From Martensiomyces pterosporus (Eukaryota > Kickxellomycota > Kickxellomycetes > Kickxellales > Kickxellaceae): 64,000 nucleotides of DNA. Position numbers and translations under genes: made by a program. Within the stretch, counting starts at the first letter, position 1. Each line of letters begins with the position of its first letter. The stretch lies in NCBI GenBank assembly GCA_025201845.1, contig MU603961.1, forward strand, positions 29,738-93,737, given 5' to 3'. Positions 1-10,008 of the stretch are shown in pieces. The notes under the pieces were generated by a model. The model saw only the letters and a list, made by a program, of their open reading frames with translations. It did no database searches and was not told where the DNA came from.

Positions 1-1763
1 TTTTCGTCAACGAGATCGACCAAGGGGGCAGCGTCGTCCACCTGACTTCCTACACGGATGCCGTGGACCCTGAGCCACCCAAGAGTCAGGAAGAGGAGGA
101 GATCGAGAAGCTGAACGTCCCCGAGGATCCACAGGAGGCGTTTGAGGAGGCATTCGAGAGACTGAAGACAGTGCTGGGCGATGACGATGCCTACCGTATC
201 AAGAGACACCTCGAAGCTACTGAGGAGCAGACAAGGGAGCAAAGAACCCTGCTGCTGGACCGCGAGCTGGACAAGGACCAGAGGACGTTTATCTACAGCA
301 TCACCAACAACTTCCTCCCGACACAGGTGACTTGCGAAACTGTCGATGGCAAGATGACCTTTGTTCGCCGCGTTGCTGGCTCCGCAGAGAAGCCAGCGAG
401 AAGACGCAGAGGCAGGGGACCCGAGTGGCACCACTTGGGCGACTATTGCTATTTCGTCATGCAGAAGGAGAACCGCGAGTCCATGGATGTTATGCACCAG
501 ATTGCACGCAGCCTCAAGATCAAGCCCCGGCTGCTGGGCGTGGCTGGAACGAAGGACAAGCGCGGGATCACCGTGCAGAGATGCTCGGCCTACCGCGTCG
601 ACCACACCCGTCTTATGTGGGCATCGAAGAAGCTGCAGGGTGCCCGGCTGGGCAACTTTAGCTACGGCGACAGGGAACTCAGGCTGGGCGACCTGGGCGG
701 AAACCAGTTCAGGGTCGTCCTGCGCCATGTGCAGGGTGCCGACGAGCAGTCGCTGCAGCCGGTGCTGGAGGGCATCAGGGACACTGGGTTCATCAACTAC
801 TACGGAATGCAGAGGTTCGGCACCAACAGCATCCCGTCGCACTCCATTGGGATTGCCGTGCTGAAGGCCGACTGGCATGAGGCCACGGACCTTGTTCTAA
901 GACCGCGTCCGGGCGACAGACCGGATGTCGAGAAGGCGCGCAAGATCTGGGTCAGTACTAAGGACGCAAAGGCTACGCTGGCTGCGCTGCCACAGAGGTC
1001 GGCGCTTGCGGAACACAGTATCCTCCAGCAGTTTTCCAAGCAAGGGAACGCGACTAATGCGGCTGCAGCGTTTGCTGCGGTGCCAAGAAACCTCCGGCTG
1101 ATGTATGTGCATGCATACCAGTCCTACATCTGGAACTCGGCTGTGAGCAAGCGGATTGAGCTGTTTGGAGTCCAGAAGCCCGTTCCCGGCGACCTGGTGG
1201 TCAAGGCGCAGGGGTTCTCGTCAAAGGCCTTGCCTGACAGCAGCGAGGAGGCGGATGGCAGCGAAGAGGACGAGGCGGCTGTGGGCGATGCAGGCCGTGT
1301 TGAGCCTGTATTGGTGACGGCGGAGAACGCAGACCAGTTCAGCATCTACGACGTGGTTCTGCCCCTGCCTGGGTGGGCTGTCAAGTACCCCGAACACCAG
1401 GTCAAGAGCGTGTACAAGGACTTGATGGAGGAGGACGGGCTGTCGCCGTTCTCCTTGGACAAGCACCCGGTGAAGGAGTACAAGCTGGCAGGCGCCTACC
1501 GCCATATGGTCATCAAGCCCAGAGACTTCGCCTACGAGTGGATGAGGTACAACAACGACAAGCTGCCGCTGGCGCGGTCGGACTCGGATGCCATCGAGGG
1601 CAAGCATGTCCCGGAGTCGATCGAGTTTGGAGAGCATGTTGCGCTCAAGCTCGCCTTTGACCTCCCGTCAAGTGCGTATGCCACCATGCTGCTTAGAGAG
1701 CTGATGAGGCAGGAGACGGCGTCTGGGCACCAGACCAGGCTGAGCACAAAGGCAGGATGCTGA
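1..1763 (+). CDS. PUS7: tRNA/mRNA pseudouridine synthase, TruD/PUS7 family (5' partial)
   Basis: Isomerises uridine to pseudouridine in tRNA, snRNA and mRNA. The reading frame is already open at base 3 and reads FVNEIDQGG then VVHLTS, the family's N-terminal motif, so the true start lies upstream of the window. The TruD signature GVAGTKDKRGITVQ lies near nt 535-585 and contains the family's catalytic Asp (in GTKDKRG). It is followed by the LGDLGGNQFRVVLR and FINYYGMQRFGT blocks typical of the family. About 587 residues are visible, and the protein ends in an ordinary stop at 1763. An acidic Ser/Glu-rich insert near nt 1230-1290 looks like a disordered loop between conserved blocks. The nearest downstream gene is on the same strand, 476 bp away. 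Assignment to PUS7 rather than another TruD member rests on overall eukaryotic layout and size. Confidence 0.93.
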   Translation, partial: FVNEIDQGGSVVHLTSYTDAVDPEPPKSQEEEEIEKLNVPEDPQEAFEEAFERLKTVLGDDDAYRIKRHLEATEEQTREQRTLLLDRELDKDQRTFIYSITNNFLPTQVTCETVDGKMTFVRRVAGSAEKPARRRRGRGPEWHHLGDYCYFVMQKENRESMDVMHQIARSLKIKPRLLGVAGTKDKRGITVQRCSAYRVDHTRLMWASKKLQGARLGNFSYGDRELRLGDLGGNQFRVVLRHVQGADEQSLQPVLEGIRDTGFINYYGMQRFGTNSIPSHSIGIAVLKADWHEATDLVLRPRPGDRPDVEKARKIWVSTKDAKATLAALPQRSALAEHSILQQFSKQGNATNAAAAFAAVPRNLRLMYVHAYQSYIWNSAVSKRIELFGVQKPVPGDLVVKAQGFSSKALPDSSEEADGSEEDEAAVGDAGRVEPVLVTAENADQFSIYDVVLPLPGWAVKYPEHQVKSVYKDLMEEDGLSPFSLDKHPVKEYKLAGAYRHMVIKPRDFAYEWMRYNNDKLPLARSDSDAIEGKHVPESIEFGEHVALKLAFDLPSSAYATMLLRELMRQETASGHQTRLSTKAGC

Positions 1764-2239
1764 AATATCAAATCACCTTCAGATGGGGGCTCTAAAACAC
1801 AAATCAATCAGCCGCTGGCTATCTGAGGGCCAAGAGGCAGGACCGTTTGATCGTCGCTTCTGTTTTCCTGCGTCTCTGCAGGCCAAGAGCTTATTTTGTC
1901 TTTGCCTTTGCTCTACTCCGCAACCACATGCGCCTTTAAATTTCGCACCGCTTGCTTTAACAACACTGGGCCAGCTGAAAAGAATGCTTGCCTGTCGCGT
2001 TGAGCTCCAAGCGTGAACACATTTCCAACATTTGACAACAAAGACGTGTCGAAAGCTTCCAGGCCCGCCTTTTAATATATACACACACTGCCTGACAATT
2101 TCTACTCGCTGCGTCGCTCATTACACTACATTCCCAGCAATCCTTTTGTTATTTCTGCATTCCTATTCTTGACCAGCCCTATTCTCTTTAATTTGCCGCA
2201 GAAACTGCTCAGGCACGCGCACCGCCTGCTTACCCTCGA
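1764..2239. promoter_or_regulatory. Intergenic region with a TATA-like element
   Basis: No supported gene. A TATA-like run ATATATA lies at 2075-2081, about 160 bp before the start codon at 2240, followed by a pyrimidine-rich leader. This is probably the promoter of the PIG-Y-like gene. Confidence 0.5.
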
Positions 2240-3424
2240 ATGAAAACAATCACAGGCGCCATTCGGCCCCGTAGAGGCAAGTCAACTAACGACAGTAGCG
2301 GAACTCCCAGCTCGCCCACCCGCCAGACCGCGTTTACGCTGGGAAAGACACCAAGCAAGCTGTCCGCGGGAGACGAGCTGGGCATCCCCTTCGCGCGCTT
2401 CAAGACAACCAGCAGCGCAACCACTGCAGACAGCGCCACGGCGAATGAGGAGGCTGCCAGCAGCACCATGGCGTCTATAGGCCAGGACGAGGGAGTGATT
2501 TTCGGCAACATGCTTCTGACGAGTCCGCGCGAGCCTCCTGACAGCAACCACCACCACCACCTGCCGACTGGAGCTACAACGGCGACGGGGTCTGTCACGC
2601 CCGCTGTGTTTGAAGGTGGAGACTACCAGCAGCCACCACCCTCGCTGTATGGCGGCAGTGCGCCTATTATGTCGATTGTGCGAAGACGCCGCGACGTTGT
2701 GCACTTGGACGATCCACCAAGCAGCACAGAGCAGGCGCAGCAGAAGAAGGCGACAAGTGCGGGGCCCCCGGCAGCGGAAGCCAGGGGCGGCATTCTATCG
2801 TACGTGCACCGGCTGCCCATCCACATCTGGGGGTTCTCCAAACACGCCGACCGCACGGCACATTCGGAGCCGCCTCCCGTGGTGCGCACACAAGACAGCC
2901 CTAGCAGCAGCGGATGGCCAGACAGCCCCTACCAGCAGCGGCAAAGGCAGCCGTACAAGGATCCGCAGGTGTCGCCCACACATGCGGCCAGCATCCACTC
3001 GGAGTCGGTCGTCGAGCCAAGCAACGCCAGCTTCTTCAGCGGCGACTACGGGCTCCTCAAGCGGGTGTCCTCGACGCCCGGCAACCTCTCCCTGTTCCGC
3101 GCGCACCTGGTGGACCCATTCAGGCACCCAGAGTTCAGAGCACCGCCCAGGTACACCAGGCACCAGCCCATCAGACTGCCCACCAACGAGCCGGATGCCA
3201 CGCCGTTTTATGGATACGCGCTGCTGGCGCTGACATCGGTGCTGTTTATCTTTTCGATGTACTCGCTGGTGGTGTCCAAATTCATGCCCGACACGGGGGT
3301 TGCGTTCTTGGACACAGTCAAGGAGGACCGGTACTTCTGCCTACTGATGCCCATTACGGGCTTGTCGTTTACGTTTGCGGTGTTTTGGAACTGGCTGGGC
3401 ATGAAGTTCTTCCGCCACAACTGA
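2240..3424 (+). CDS. PIGY: PIG-Y-like subunit of GPI-GlcNAc transferase with a long N-terminal extension
   Basis: The last ~75 of 394 residues form two hydrophobic helices (YGYALLALTSVLFIFSMYS and CLLMPITGLSFTFAVFWNW) and end in LGMKFFRHN. Human PIG-Y, a 71-aa protein with two membrane helices, ends almost identically (LLLPIT then MGIKLFRHN). PIG-Y/Eri1 is a subunit of the ER complex that starts GPI-anchor synthesis by moving GlcNAc to phosphatidylinositol. The first ~310 residues are low-complexity, rich in Ser, Pro, Gln and charged residues, with no domain I recognise, and would face the cytosol. The start is the first ATG of the frame; no intron signal separates extension from core. The family call rests on the C-terminal core only. 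Confidence 0.75.
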   Translation: MKTITGAIRPRRGKSTNDSSGTPSSPTRQTAFTLGKTPSKLSAGDELGIPFARFKTTSSATTADSATANEEAASSTMASIGQDEGVIFGNMLLTSPREPPDSNHHHHLPTGATTATGSVTPAVFEGGDYQQPPPSLYGGSAPIMSIVRRRRDVVHLDDPPSSTEQAQQKKATSAGPPAAEARGGILSYVHRLPIHIWGFSKHADRTAHSEPPPVVRTQDSPSSSGWPDSPYQQRQRQPYKDPQVSPTHAASIHSESVVEPSNASFFSGDYGLLKRVSSTPGNLSLFRAHLVDPFRHPEFRAPPRYTRHQPIRLPTNEPDATPFYGYALLALTSVLFIFSMYSLVVSKFMPDTGVAFLDTVKEDRYFCLLMPITGLSFTFAVFWNWLGMKFFRHN

Positions 3425-3684
3425 GCCGGAAGCAAGGCAGCATCCGCACATGCTCTGTATATACTCCTTGGCGTATGCTGATCACCAGAGATGATTGGCC
3501 TAATTAATTTCCCCCACTCTTGCTGTTATCAAACCCTGCTTGGCCAAGCCAGCAAGCCTGGCGCTTCTTTTTTTTCTTTCTGTTAAGCTTCCTTGTTAAA
3601 TTCACCTGCACTCTTTGCGCACATCGCTTTTAACTGCACAGTTCACTGACAGACAGCCGACACCAAACAAACGGGATAGCAGAA

Positions 3685-5133
3685 ATGAGGCGTGTCGCAG
3701 CCAATATCACACACACAGCACTCAGGCCAGCTGGGTGCGGCAGACCTCAAGTCGCAATCAGCCCCCTGAGCACCTCAGCCGCACACAGCAACCACTCCAG
3801 CACCCACAGTAAGACCCCGAGGCCACGCGCCTCGTTCACCAACCAGCGCATGCTCTGCGAGTTCGACAAGAGCATTCGCAACCGCGACATCACGCAGGCC
3901 TGGTACCTGTACAGCCGGCTCTTGCAGCGGAGCAAGAAGGACGAGGAGAAGCTCGAAGCACAGGACCCCCTGCTGGAAGGCAAAGTGGTCCCGCGGCGGC
4001 TTGCCAAGAGCCCCAAGCTGCGGGTGCATGCGCTACATTCAAAGCTCCTGTCCGTCCTCAATCTGAAGGGCGTGCGTGCGTACAATAGCAAGTTCACCGA
4101 GCAGCTGACGGAAAGGATCAAGCGCGTTCTCAGCACGGTTGCCGCGGAGGGAGGCGAGCTGTCGGCGGGCGATCTAAACCATTTGCTGGCGTACTTTGCA
4201 TCGGTCAAGAACGACGAGGCCGTGGATCATGTGTGGCAGTACGCGGCACTGAGCGGAATGCCCAGAGACATCACCAACTACAACGCATACGTGAATGCCA
4301 AGATCGTCATTGGGCAGTACGAGCAGGCGCTGGAGGCAGCCAGGGAGATCAGGCAGGTGGGCCTGCAGCCCAACACATATACGCAGGCGTGTCTTATTCG
4401 CCTGTATGGGCTGACGGGTGACTTGCAGGCGGCCAGGAGGGTGTTCAACTTTGTGTGCAGCTCGGCAGCGGGGGCGTCGAGTCAGGCCGAGAGGCACTTG
4501 GCGAGGGCCCATGCGCGTGTGCAGTATTGGCAGAACGCTGTGGATGACCTGCACTTGTGCGGGCCCAACGTGTACGTGTATAATGAGATGCTCGAGGTAT
4601 ACGGGATGAACGGGCTGGTGGACGATATGGACATGCTGCTTTGGCGCATGCTCGGAATGGGCGAGCACGTCGAGATGGACCAGATCACCGCGGAGGCAGT
4701 CGAGGGCGCAAGGGCTGCGCAGACGTGCAAACCAAACAGGAAGACGTTCCATACGATGATCAAATGGCACGCAACGTACTGGGACCTCAAGACGGCCGCC
4801 AAGTACATGGAGCTGATGCAGATATACGGGATCACGCCCAATGCGGCGACGTTCAAGCTGATGATCACTAAAGACACGGCCGTGCGTGACCTCCAGACTT
4901 GCGGAGAGCTGGCACTGGCAATGACCACAAAGTACGGCATCCCGCCCATTAGGTCTGTTGTCAACACGCTGGAGGTCGCAGCAAAGAAGGTCAAGAGCAT
5001 GGACGAGATGATTAGGGAGGCGGAGACGCAGAGATCCACGCTGTTCCCAAGCCTGTCATTGGATGGACTGTCGCTGGCGGGCACGTCGAAGGAGGAGAAG
5101 GTGGGCGAGCGGACGCTTCCATCCCACACGTAG
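3685..5133 (+). CDS. Mitochondrial pentatricopeptide-repeat (PPR) protein
   Basis: A 482-residue protein. The first ~40 residues are rich in Arg, Ala, Thr and Ser with almost no acidic residues (begins MRRVAANITHTALRPAG), as in a mitochondrial presequence. The middle and C-terminal parts contain helical-hairpin repeats of the PPR type: NAYVNAKIVIGQYEQALEA with a following GLQPNTYTQ near residues 205-235, YNEMLEVYGMNGLVDDMDML near 300, and FHTMIKWHATYWDLKTAAKY with GITPNAATFKLMI near 355-395. PPR proteins bind organellar RNA and act in its processing, stability or translation. I cannot assign a specific RNA target or orthologue. The start has a good context (agaaATGa). Confidence 0.8.
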   Translation: MRRVAANITHTALRPAGCGRPQVAISPLSTSAAHSNHSSTHSKTPRPRASFTNQRMLCEFDKSIRNRDITQAWYLYSRLLQRSKKDEEKLEAQDPLLEGKVVPRRLAKSPKLRVHALHSKLLSVLNLKGVRAYNSKFTEQLTERIKRVLSTVAAEGGELSAGDLNHLLAYFASVKNDEAVDHVWQYAALSGMPRDITNYNAYVNAKIVIGQYEQALEAAREIRQVGLQPNTYTQACLIRLYGLTGDLQAARRVFNFVCSSAAGASSQAERHLARAHARVQYWQNAVDDLHLCGPNVYVYNEMLEVYGMNGLVDDMDMLLWRMLGMGEHVEMDQITAEAVEGARAAQTCKPNRKTFHTMIKWHATYWDLKTAAKYMELMQIYGITPNAATFKLMITKDTAVRDLQTCGELALAMTTKYGIPPIRSVVNTLEVAAKKVKSMDEMIREAETQRSTLFPSLSLDGLSLAGTSKEEKVGERTLPSHT

Positions 5134-5865
5134 CTCAATTAGAATTTCTTTTCAAGGCTGTTGGATATAGTGGGATGAGTGTATTTGATTTCCGCAACAG
5201 AGGCCGAGCAGCCAAACCGGGTGTGGTCACTGTGATGACATAACCGCGGCATGGTTTGTGCAAGGGTACGGAAGCAGCGTGATTCGCTTTGGGGGCAGAA
5301 AGAGAGTACGGAGAATGCTGTGCCGGCGCATGAAAAAGCTCCCTAGTGTGCGCCCGGTCTCCAAGCGGTCCCCGTATATGCAGGCACAGCGGGAAACTGG
5401 GTACAGACTGGAGAGCCAGGCGACAGGGAGGCTGTTCTGGAACAAAAAAAAACACATGCCTTGAGCATCGAGATGCTGTTTAATGGAAAGCCCGCATGCG
5501 CGAATATGGAGGCTTAGTTTCCCCCCTCTCCACGATTTACTGAAATAGCGCGAGGCTGGGCCAGGCACACGCTGCATTCTCCCACCTGTGCACGCTTGCT
5601 TCTCTACTCACTTTCTCTTTTTCAATTTGATACTCTTTTTCAGAAGTCACACACTACCAGGCTTTCCTTTGTCCACATTCGCAGCTGCTCGCTGCCTCGG
5701 GGTCCAGGAATACACACAAAAACAGCAGTCAAGCAGCCGCTCGCTTGACCAAGCAACAAAACAGCACGCAGCACAAGCATACACACGCCCCAGCTGCTAC
5801 TACTCAATCCCCCTCCCAGCCTCAGCATCTCCAGCACCGCCACAGTAAGCAAAAAGAAGCCTGGT
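5134..5865. other. Intergenic region, no gene seen
   Basis: 732 bp between two same-strand genes. Short open frames occur but lack recognisable content. The last ~300 bp are rich in C, A and CT runs, like other leaders in this window, and probably form the 5' region of the GH38 gene. Confidence 0.5.
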
Positions 5866-8800
5866 ATGCTGGTTCCAAGACGGTACATCCGTGGCAGCGG
5901 AGTTCTCCTCTCGCTCGCCGTGGTAGGCGTTCTCCTGTACTCCAACTCCCCAGTCGTTCCTTTCGGCAAGCCCGAGTGGGCGCCGCCGTTCGGCGAACCC
6001 GGGCCACCAACCTCACGCGAGATGCCGCAAAAGCACCGGCTGCCCCAAAACCTCACCCTCCATCTGCTGCCGCACAGCCACTCGGATATCGGGTGGAACC
6101 TGAGCTTCCAGGACTACTACGCCTCGTCGGTGCATGCGGTCATGCGTCGGGCCGCCGTGGAGCTGTGGAAGCGCGCTGACAGGCGGTTCACATGGGGCGA
6201 TTTGGCGTTTGTCCACATGTGGATGGCCGACGAGGGCGATAAGCCCAACAGCGTGCTCCCTGGAGACGACAGCAGGCTGACATGGCGCCAGGTTTTGGCG
6301 GAGCTGATGCGGCGCGGGCAGTGGGAGTTTGCTGGCGGCACATATGTGAGTCCCGACGAGGGGCTGACGACGTGGTGGGCACACAACTCCATAGTGGATC
6401 TGGGCCACAGGGTGCTGGCGAGGGAGCTGAACAGCTCGGTGGGAGTCGCGTGGCAGATCGACAACTTTGGGCATATGGACACGATGCCCTACCTGCTCAA
6501 AAACACCGGGTACGAGGAGCTCATACTGGGCCGCATGGCGTACCGCGACCTGTATGACTTTGCGTCAAAGTCGGACCTGCAGTTCCTCTGGCAGTCGCCG
6601 AAGCACGCGCAGCTGGCGGAGGATGCGCCTTTGCTGACGCACTTCCTGTCGGTCCACTATGCGTCCCCCAGTCCCTCGTTTGACTTTGACAACAGCGCCA
6701 CATGCGATGTGGACCAGCTGCTCAAGGAGCTGAGGGAGTTTGCGCTGAAGCAGGTCAGGCAGTACCCGGCGCATGGCCAGATTCTGGTCATGATGGGCGA
6801 TGACTTCAGGTACGTCGAGGCCGCCAGGGCGTTCGGCTGCATGGACCAGCTGGTAGACGCGGCGGCCACGAGAAAGGAGTGGCAGAGCATCGACATTAGG
6901 TACTCGACACCCTCTGACTACTTTGCTGCAATCCGCCCGTTCCTTGCTCAGATCGACCACCGCACCACCGCACTCAACGAGAGCACCGCGGCAGATGGGC
7001 CCAGCGAATTGCGCCTGCACCAGGGCGACTTCTTCCCGTACCAGGATAAGCCATATGAGCAGTACTGGAGCGGCATGCTCACCACCCGGCCCTATTTGAA
7101 GTGGCTTGTGCGCGACACCGAGCAAATTGTCCAGCATGTCGAATCGCTGCTGGCCGCGTCGCGTATTAAGAAGTCTGTTGCGCCGCCGAGGTCCTCGCAC
7201 ACGAACAGTACAAAGGACTATCCGATGGATAAGGAGATGGAGGCAGAGAAATGGAGCGTGCTGGAGCAGCAGATGGAGTACGCGAGGCAGCAGGTGGCCA
7301 TCGGGTACCACCACGATGCGGTCACGGGAACGTGCACGCCCGGGGCATTCAGGGACTATGTGCGCAGGCTCAAGTCGGCATCCCGCGTCGCCTTGCTGAG
7401 CGGCCATTACGCGATCCAGGTGGCCACACCGCAGTTCGCACAGACATCTGCTAGCGAGATGAAGGCGAGGCTTGAGGCGGCGCAAGAGGAGCCACGAAAG
7501 ATGCATCGTGATCTGGCGGTCGGGTACAATACAGCAGCACAGAGGGATGAGGAGCTGGCGGACCTGGGAATGGCCAAGCGGCAGCGCACACACTTGGAGA
7601 TTACTCGGGAGATGTGCTCGCCGGGCGAATCGAAGTGCCCTGGGGCTAGTGTTGTCGTGGCCAACGCCAACTCGCTTGTTGGCCAGGACCAGATCGTCAG
7701 GCTGCGTATGCATACGCTCGACGCTGCCATCGTGGATGACGCAACGGGCCATGCCGTCAATGACGTGCAGATCAGCCGCGAAGAGGACAGCGGCACGTTT
7801 ACTGTTGAGTTCCTGGCACGCGATATCCCGGCATTCGGGTTCAAGAGCTACAGCGTCACAGGCAGCGGGCTCGGGAGCGAATCGAGCACGCTCAGCCAGC
7901 TGCTGGGCAGCCACAGCGTGTCCAGCGACAGGAGGGGCTCGGCTGGCAGAGGACACAAGCCGCCACGCCACAGAAAGCGAGCTGTGGTGCTGGAGAAAGG
8001 GCAGACGCAGGTGAAGCTATCGGTCTCGCCCGACCACCGCGTGCGCATCGCTGCCTCGCTCAAGGGCGAGCCCAAGGAGCATGTGGTGTGGCACCAGCTG
8101 CGGCAGTACTTCGCCAACCCCAGGGTGCAGGCATCGGGCGCATACATCATGCACTCGTTCATGCTGATGTATGCCCTGGTGTTCTACATATTCGGCGGTT
8201 CCCTGTGTGCTGGGCTCGCAGCTGCGGTCATCGTGCATGGCGAGTCGCGGGTTGTTTCGTGGTTCGGGTTCCTAAGGCGGCTGCGAGTCCCCGATGCAAC
8301 GGCGCTTGCAGGGCCTTGGCAGGGGGGCAGCGGTCGGGCAAAGACGTCGGCGTCGGAGGAGGACCTGGCTGCCTTGGCGGACGATCGCCTGTCGGTGTAC
8401 TCGGATGACAGCATCGGGATGGACTCGGGGTCGGCTACGGGGTCGGACAGGGACAGCATGCTGCTGGTGCTTGAGGAGGACCAGAAGGATGCGAAAAGCG
8501 ACGCTGCGCTGGGAAGCGGCAGGTACACGGGCAGGTGGAACGCGGACTACTCGAAGGCCCATGCGGCGCAGAGGCCGAGCGTCGCCAGGCGGATCCTGGC
8601 TGGGGCTGTGCCGGCGTCCATCGGCGCGTCTGTGGGGCTGGCGTTCACGTACTTTGCAGAGCAAGTGGCCGACATCGACATGCTCACCGGGTGGACTGTG
8701 GGCGACGGCGTGGCTCTGCGCCTGGCTGTGCCCTCCTTCCTCGCCGGCTACGCCTTGGCTGGCGGCCTGCGGTGGTCTGCTCGGAGGTGCGCCTTGTTTG

Positions 8801-10008
8801 TCTACGGCGTGTCGCTGTCGATCGCTCTGGCGCTCTTCTGCCTGCCCACGTGGCAGTCCCGCCCGCTCTTCGACAGCAGCCCCCGCACGGAGCACGGGCG
8901 GCGGCTGATGTCGTTCAGCCTGGAGCGCGGGCCGCTTTGCGACAGCGCGCACATCTCGGTCAACGAGGACACGCGGGTCACGTACAAGCTGTGCGCGGAC
9001 AAGGAGCCCCTGATCCAGGTGACCACCACGCTGACGGCCGCCGTGAACCGCGAGGTGGTTGCGCAGTTCGAGGTGGAGCAGCCGCGCGTTCTCGCCGATG
9101 TCCTGGGCGGGTGCTCCTTCGACATGTTCAACGGCGTCGACGTGGTGCGCAGACGGTACAGCCGGTGGACGCCCATTCCCGGAAACTACTACCCGTCCCT
9201 GTCGCACGTTGCGCTGCCTGCGCTGGATGCGGGCAACAGCAGCAGCGGGTGGGCCAGCGTGCGCGAAAGCAGATACGCCCGCGAGCGGCTGGCGCTGCAC
9301 TCGAGGCAGCCGATGGGCGCCACCTGCATCAGAGCAAACACACTGGAGGTCATGCTGCACAGGAGCATGTCGGGCAACGACTACCGCGGGCTGCACGAGC
9401 CGATGGTCGACGACGTGCCGGCGGCCGTCACGCACTTCATCGACCTTGGGCTCGGCGGAGGCCAACACGGGGCGTCCCAGAGTGGCAGGCGGGCTGCGGC
9501 CGAGCCGGTGTCGGTGCTCGCACGCAACGGCCTGGTCAACTCGCCCGCCCTGGCATTCGTCTTCCCGCTGCCAGCAGACGCGCAAGACCGCAATGTGCAC
9601 TTCAGCGGCACCAATGCCTTCGATGCCGGCACACGTGACAATGCTTTGTCAGCTGGCAAAATGCGATTCATCGGCATCCAGGTGGGCGATATGCAGACTC
9701 GGGTGCTGGAGACACAGCAGCAGGACGCATTGCCAGAGGACGATGTGCATATCTACGTGCGTGTCCAGGCGCTGCCTGCAGAAGAGACGCTGGTCTTGCA
9801 TGCAGGAGGTGCCGCTGTTGATGTGCCCATCCACGCGCTGCTCAGCTTGCCTGACAGCCACACGGTGAAGGGGTTCGTGGTCAGCGGAGGCGATTGGTCG
9901 ATTGCCCCGCTGAGCAACAGGAACAGGCGGGAGCTGCAGGTGGACCGCGTTGTGCTGAGGCCGGGGCAACAGGCGCTGTACCACTTGGTGGCGAGCAGAG
10001 CGCAATGA
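5866..10008 (+). CDS. GH38 alpha-mannosidase (Golgi mannosidase II-like) with an embedded multi-pass membrane segment
   Basis: A 1380-residue type II membrane protein. A signal anchor covers about residues 10-28. The GH38 catalytic domain follows: HSHSDIGW at 70-77 (metal-binding His72 and Asp74), QIDNFGH with the presumed nucleophile Asp199, GDDFRY, YWSGMLTTRP and YHHDAVTGT at 481-489 (metal-ligand His). All key residues of Golgi alpha-mannosidase II are present, so it should trim mannose from N-glycans in the Golgi lumen. The C-terminal beta-sandwich begins near residue 600 and resumes near 1012 (GNYYP motif near 1107). Between them, directly after the conserved SGAY at 757-760, sits an insert of ~250 residues with about four hydrophobic helices (near 760-792, 912-930, 950-968, 976-997) and a Ser/Asp-rich loop. 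The reading frame is continuous with the same codon bias throughout, so this looks like a real fusion and not an assembly error. Confidence 0.88.
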   Translation: MLVPRRYIRGSGVLLSLAVVGVLLYSNSPVVPFGKPEWAPPFGEPGPPTSREMPQKHRLPQNLTLHLLPHSHSDIGWNLSFQDYYASSVHAVMRRAAVELWKRADRRFTWGDLAFVHMWMADEGDKPNSVLPGDDSRLTWRQVLAELMRRGQWEFAGGTYVSPDEGLTTWWAHNSIVDLGHRVLARELNSSVGVAWQIDNFGHMDTMPYLLKNTGYEELILGRMAYRDLYDFASKSDLQFLWQSPKHAQLAEDAPLLTHFLSVHYASPSPSFDFDNSATCDVDQLLKELREFALKQVRQYPAHGQILVMMGDDFRYVEAARAFGCMDQLVDAAATRKEWQSIDIRYSTPSDYFAAIRPFLAQIDHRTTALNESTAADGPSELRLHQGDFFPYQDKPYEQYWSGMLTTRPYLKWLVRDTEQIVQHVESLLAASRIKKSVAPPRSSHTNSTKDYPMDKEMEAEKWSVLEQQMEYARQQVAIGYHHDAVTGTCTPGAFRDYVRRLKSASRVALLSGHYAIQVATPQFAQTSASEMKARLEAAQEEPRKMHRDLAVGYNTAAQRDEELADLGMAKRQRTHLEITREMCSPGESKCPGASVVVANANSLVGQDQIVRLRMHTLDAAIVDDATGHAVNDVQISREEDSGTFTVEFLARDIPAFGFKSYSVTGSGLGSESSTLSQLLGSHSVSSDRRGSAGRGHKPPRHRKRAVVLEKGQTQVKLSVSPDHRVRIAASLKGEPKEHVVWHQLRQYFANPRVQASGAYIMHSFMLMYALVFYIFGGSLCAGLAAAVIVHGESRVVSWFGFLRRLRVPDATALAGPWQGGSGRAKTSASEEDLAALADDRLSVYSDDSIGMDSGSATGSDRDSMLLVLEEDQKDAKSDAALGSGRYTGRWNADYSKAHAAQRPSVARRILAGAVPASIGASVGLAFTYFAEQVADIDMLTGWTVGDGVALRLAVPSFLAGYALAGGLRWSARRCALFVYGVSLSIALALFCLPTWQSRPLFDSSPRTEHGRRLMSFSLERGPLCDSAHISVNEDTRVTYKLCADKEPLIQVTTTLTAAVNREVVAQFEVEQPRVLADVLGGCSFDMFNGVDVVRRRYSRWTPIPGNYYPSLSHVALPALDAGNSSSGWASVRESRYARERLALHSRQPMGATCIRANTLEVMLHRSMSGNDYRGLHEPMVDDVPAAVTHFIDLGLGGGQHGASQSGRRAAAEPVSVLARNGLVNSPALAFVFPLPADAQDRNVHFSGTNAFDAGTRDNALSAGKMRFIGIQVGDMQTRVLETQQQDALPEDDVHIYVRVQALPAEETLVLHAGGAAVDVPIHALLSLPDSHTVKGFVVSGGDWSIAPLSNRNRRELQVDRVVLRPGQQALYHLVASRAQ

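Noticed and set aside
6565..7971. A 468-codon antisense frame within the GH38 gene
   Set aside because: Lies opposite clear catalytic-domain sequence; no similarity to anything I recognise.
8272..9600. A 442-codon antisense frame within the GH38 gene
   Set aside because: Shadow of a strongly biased coding strand; the product is Arg/His/Val-rich without domains.
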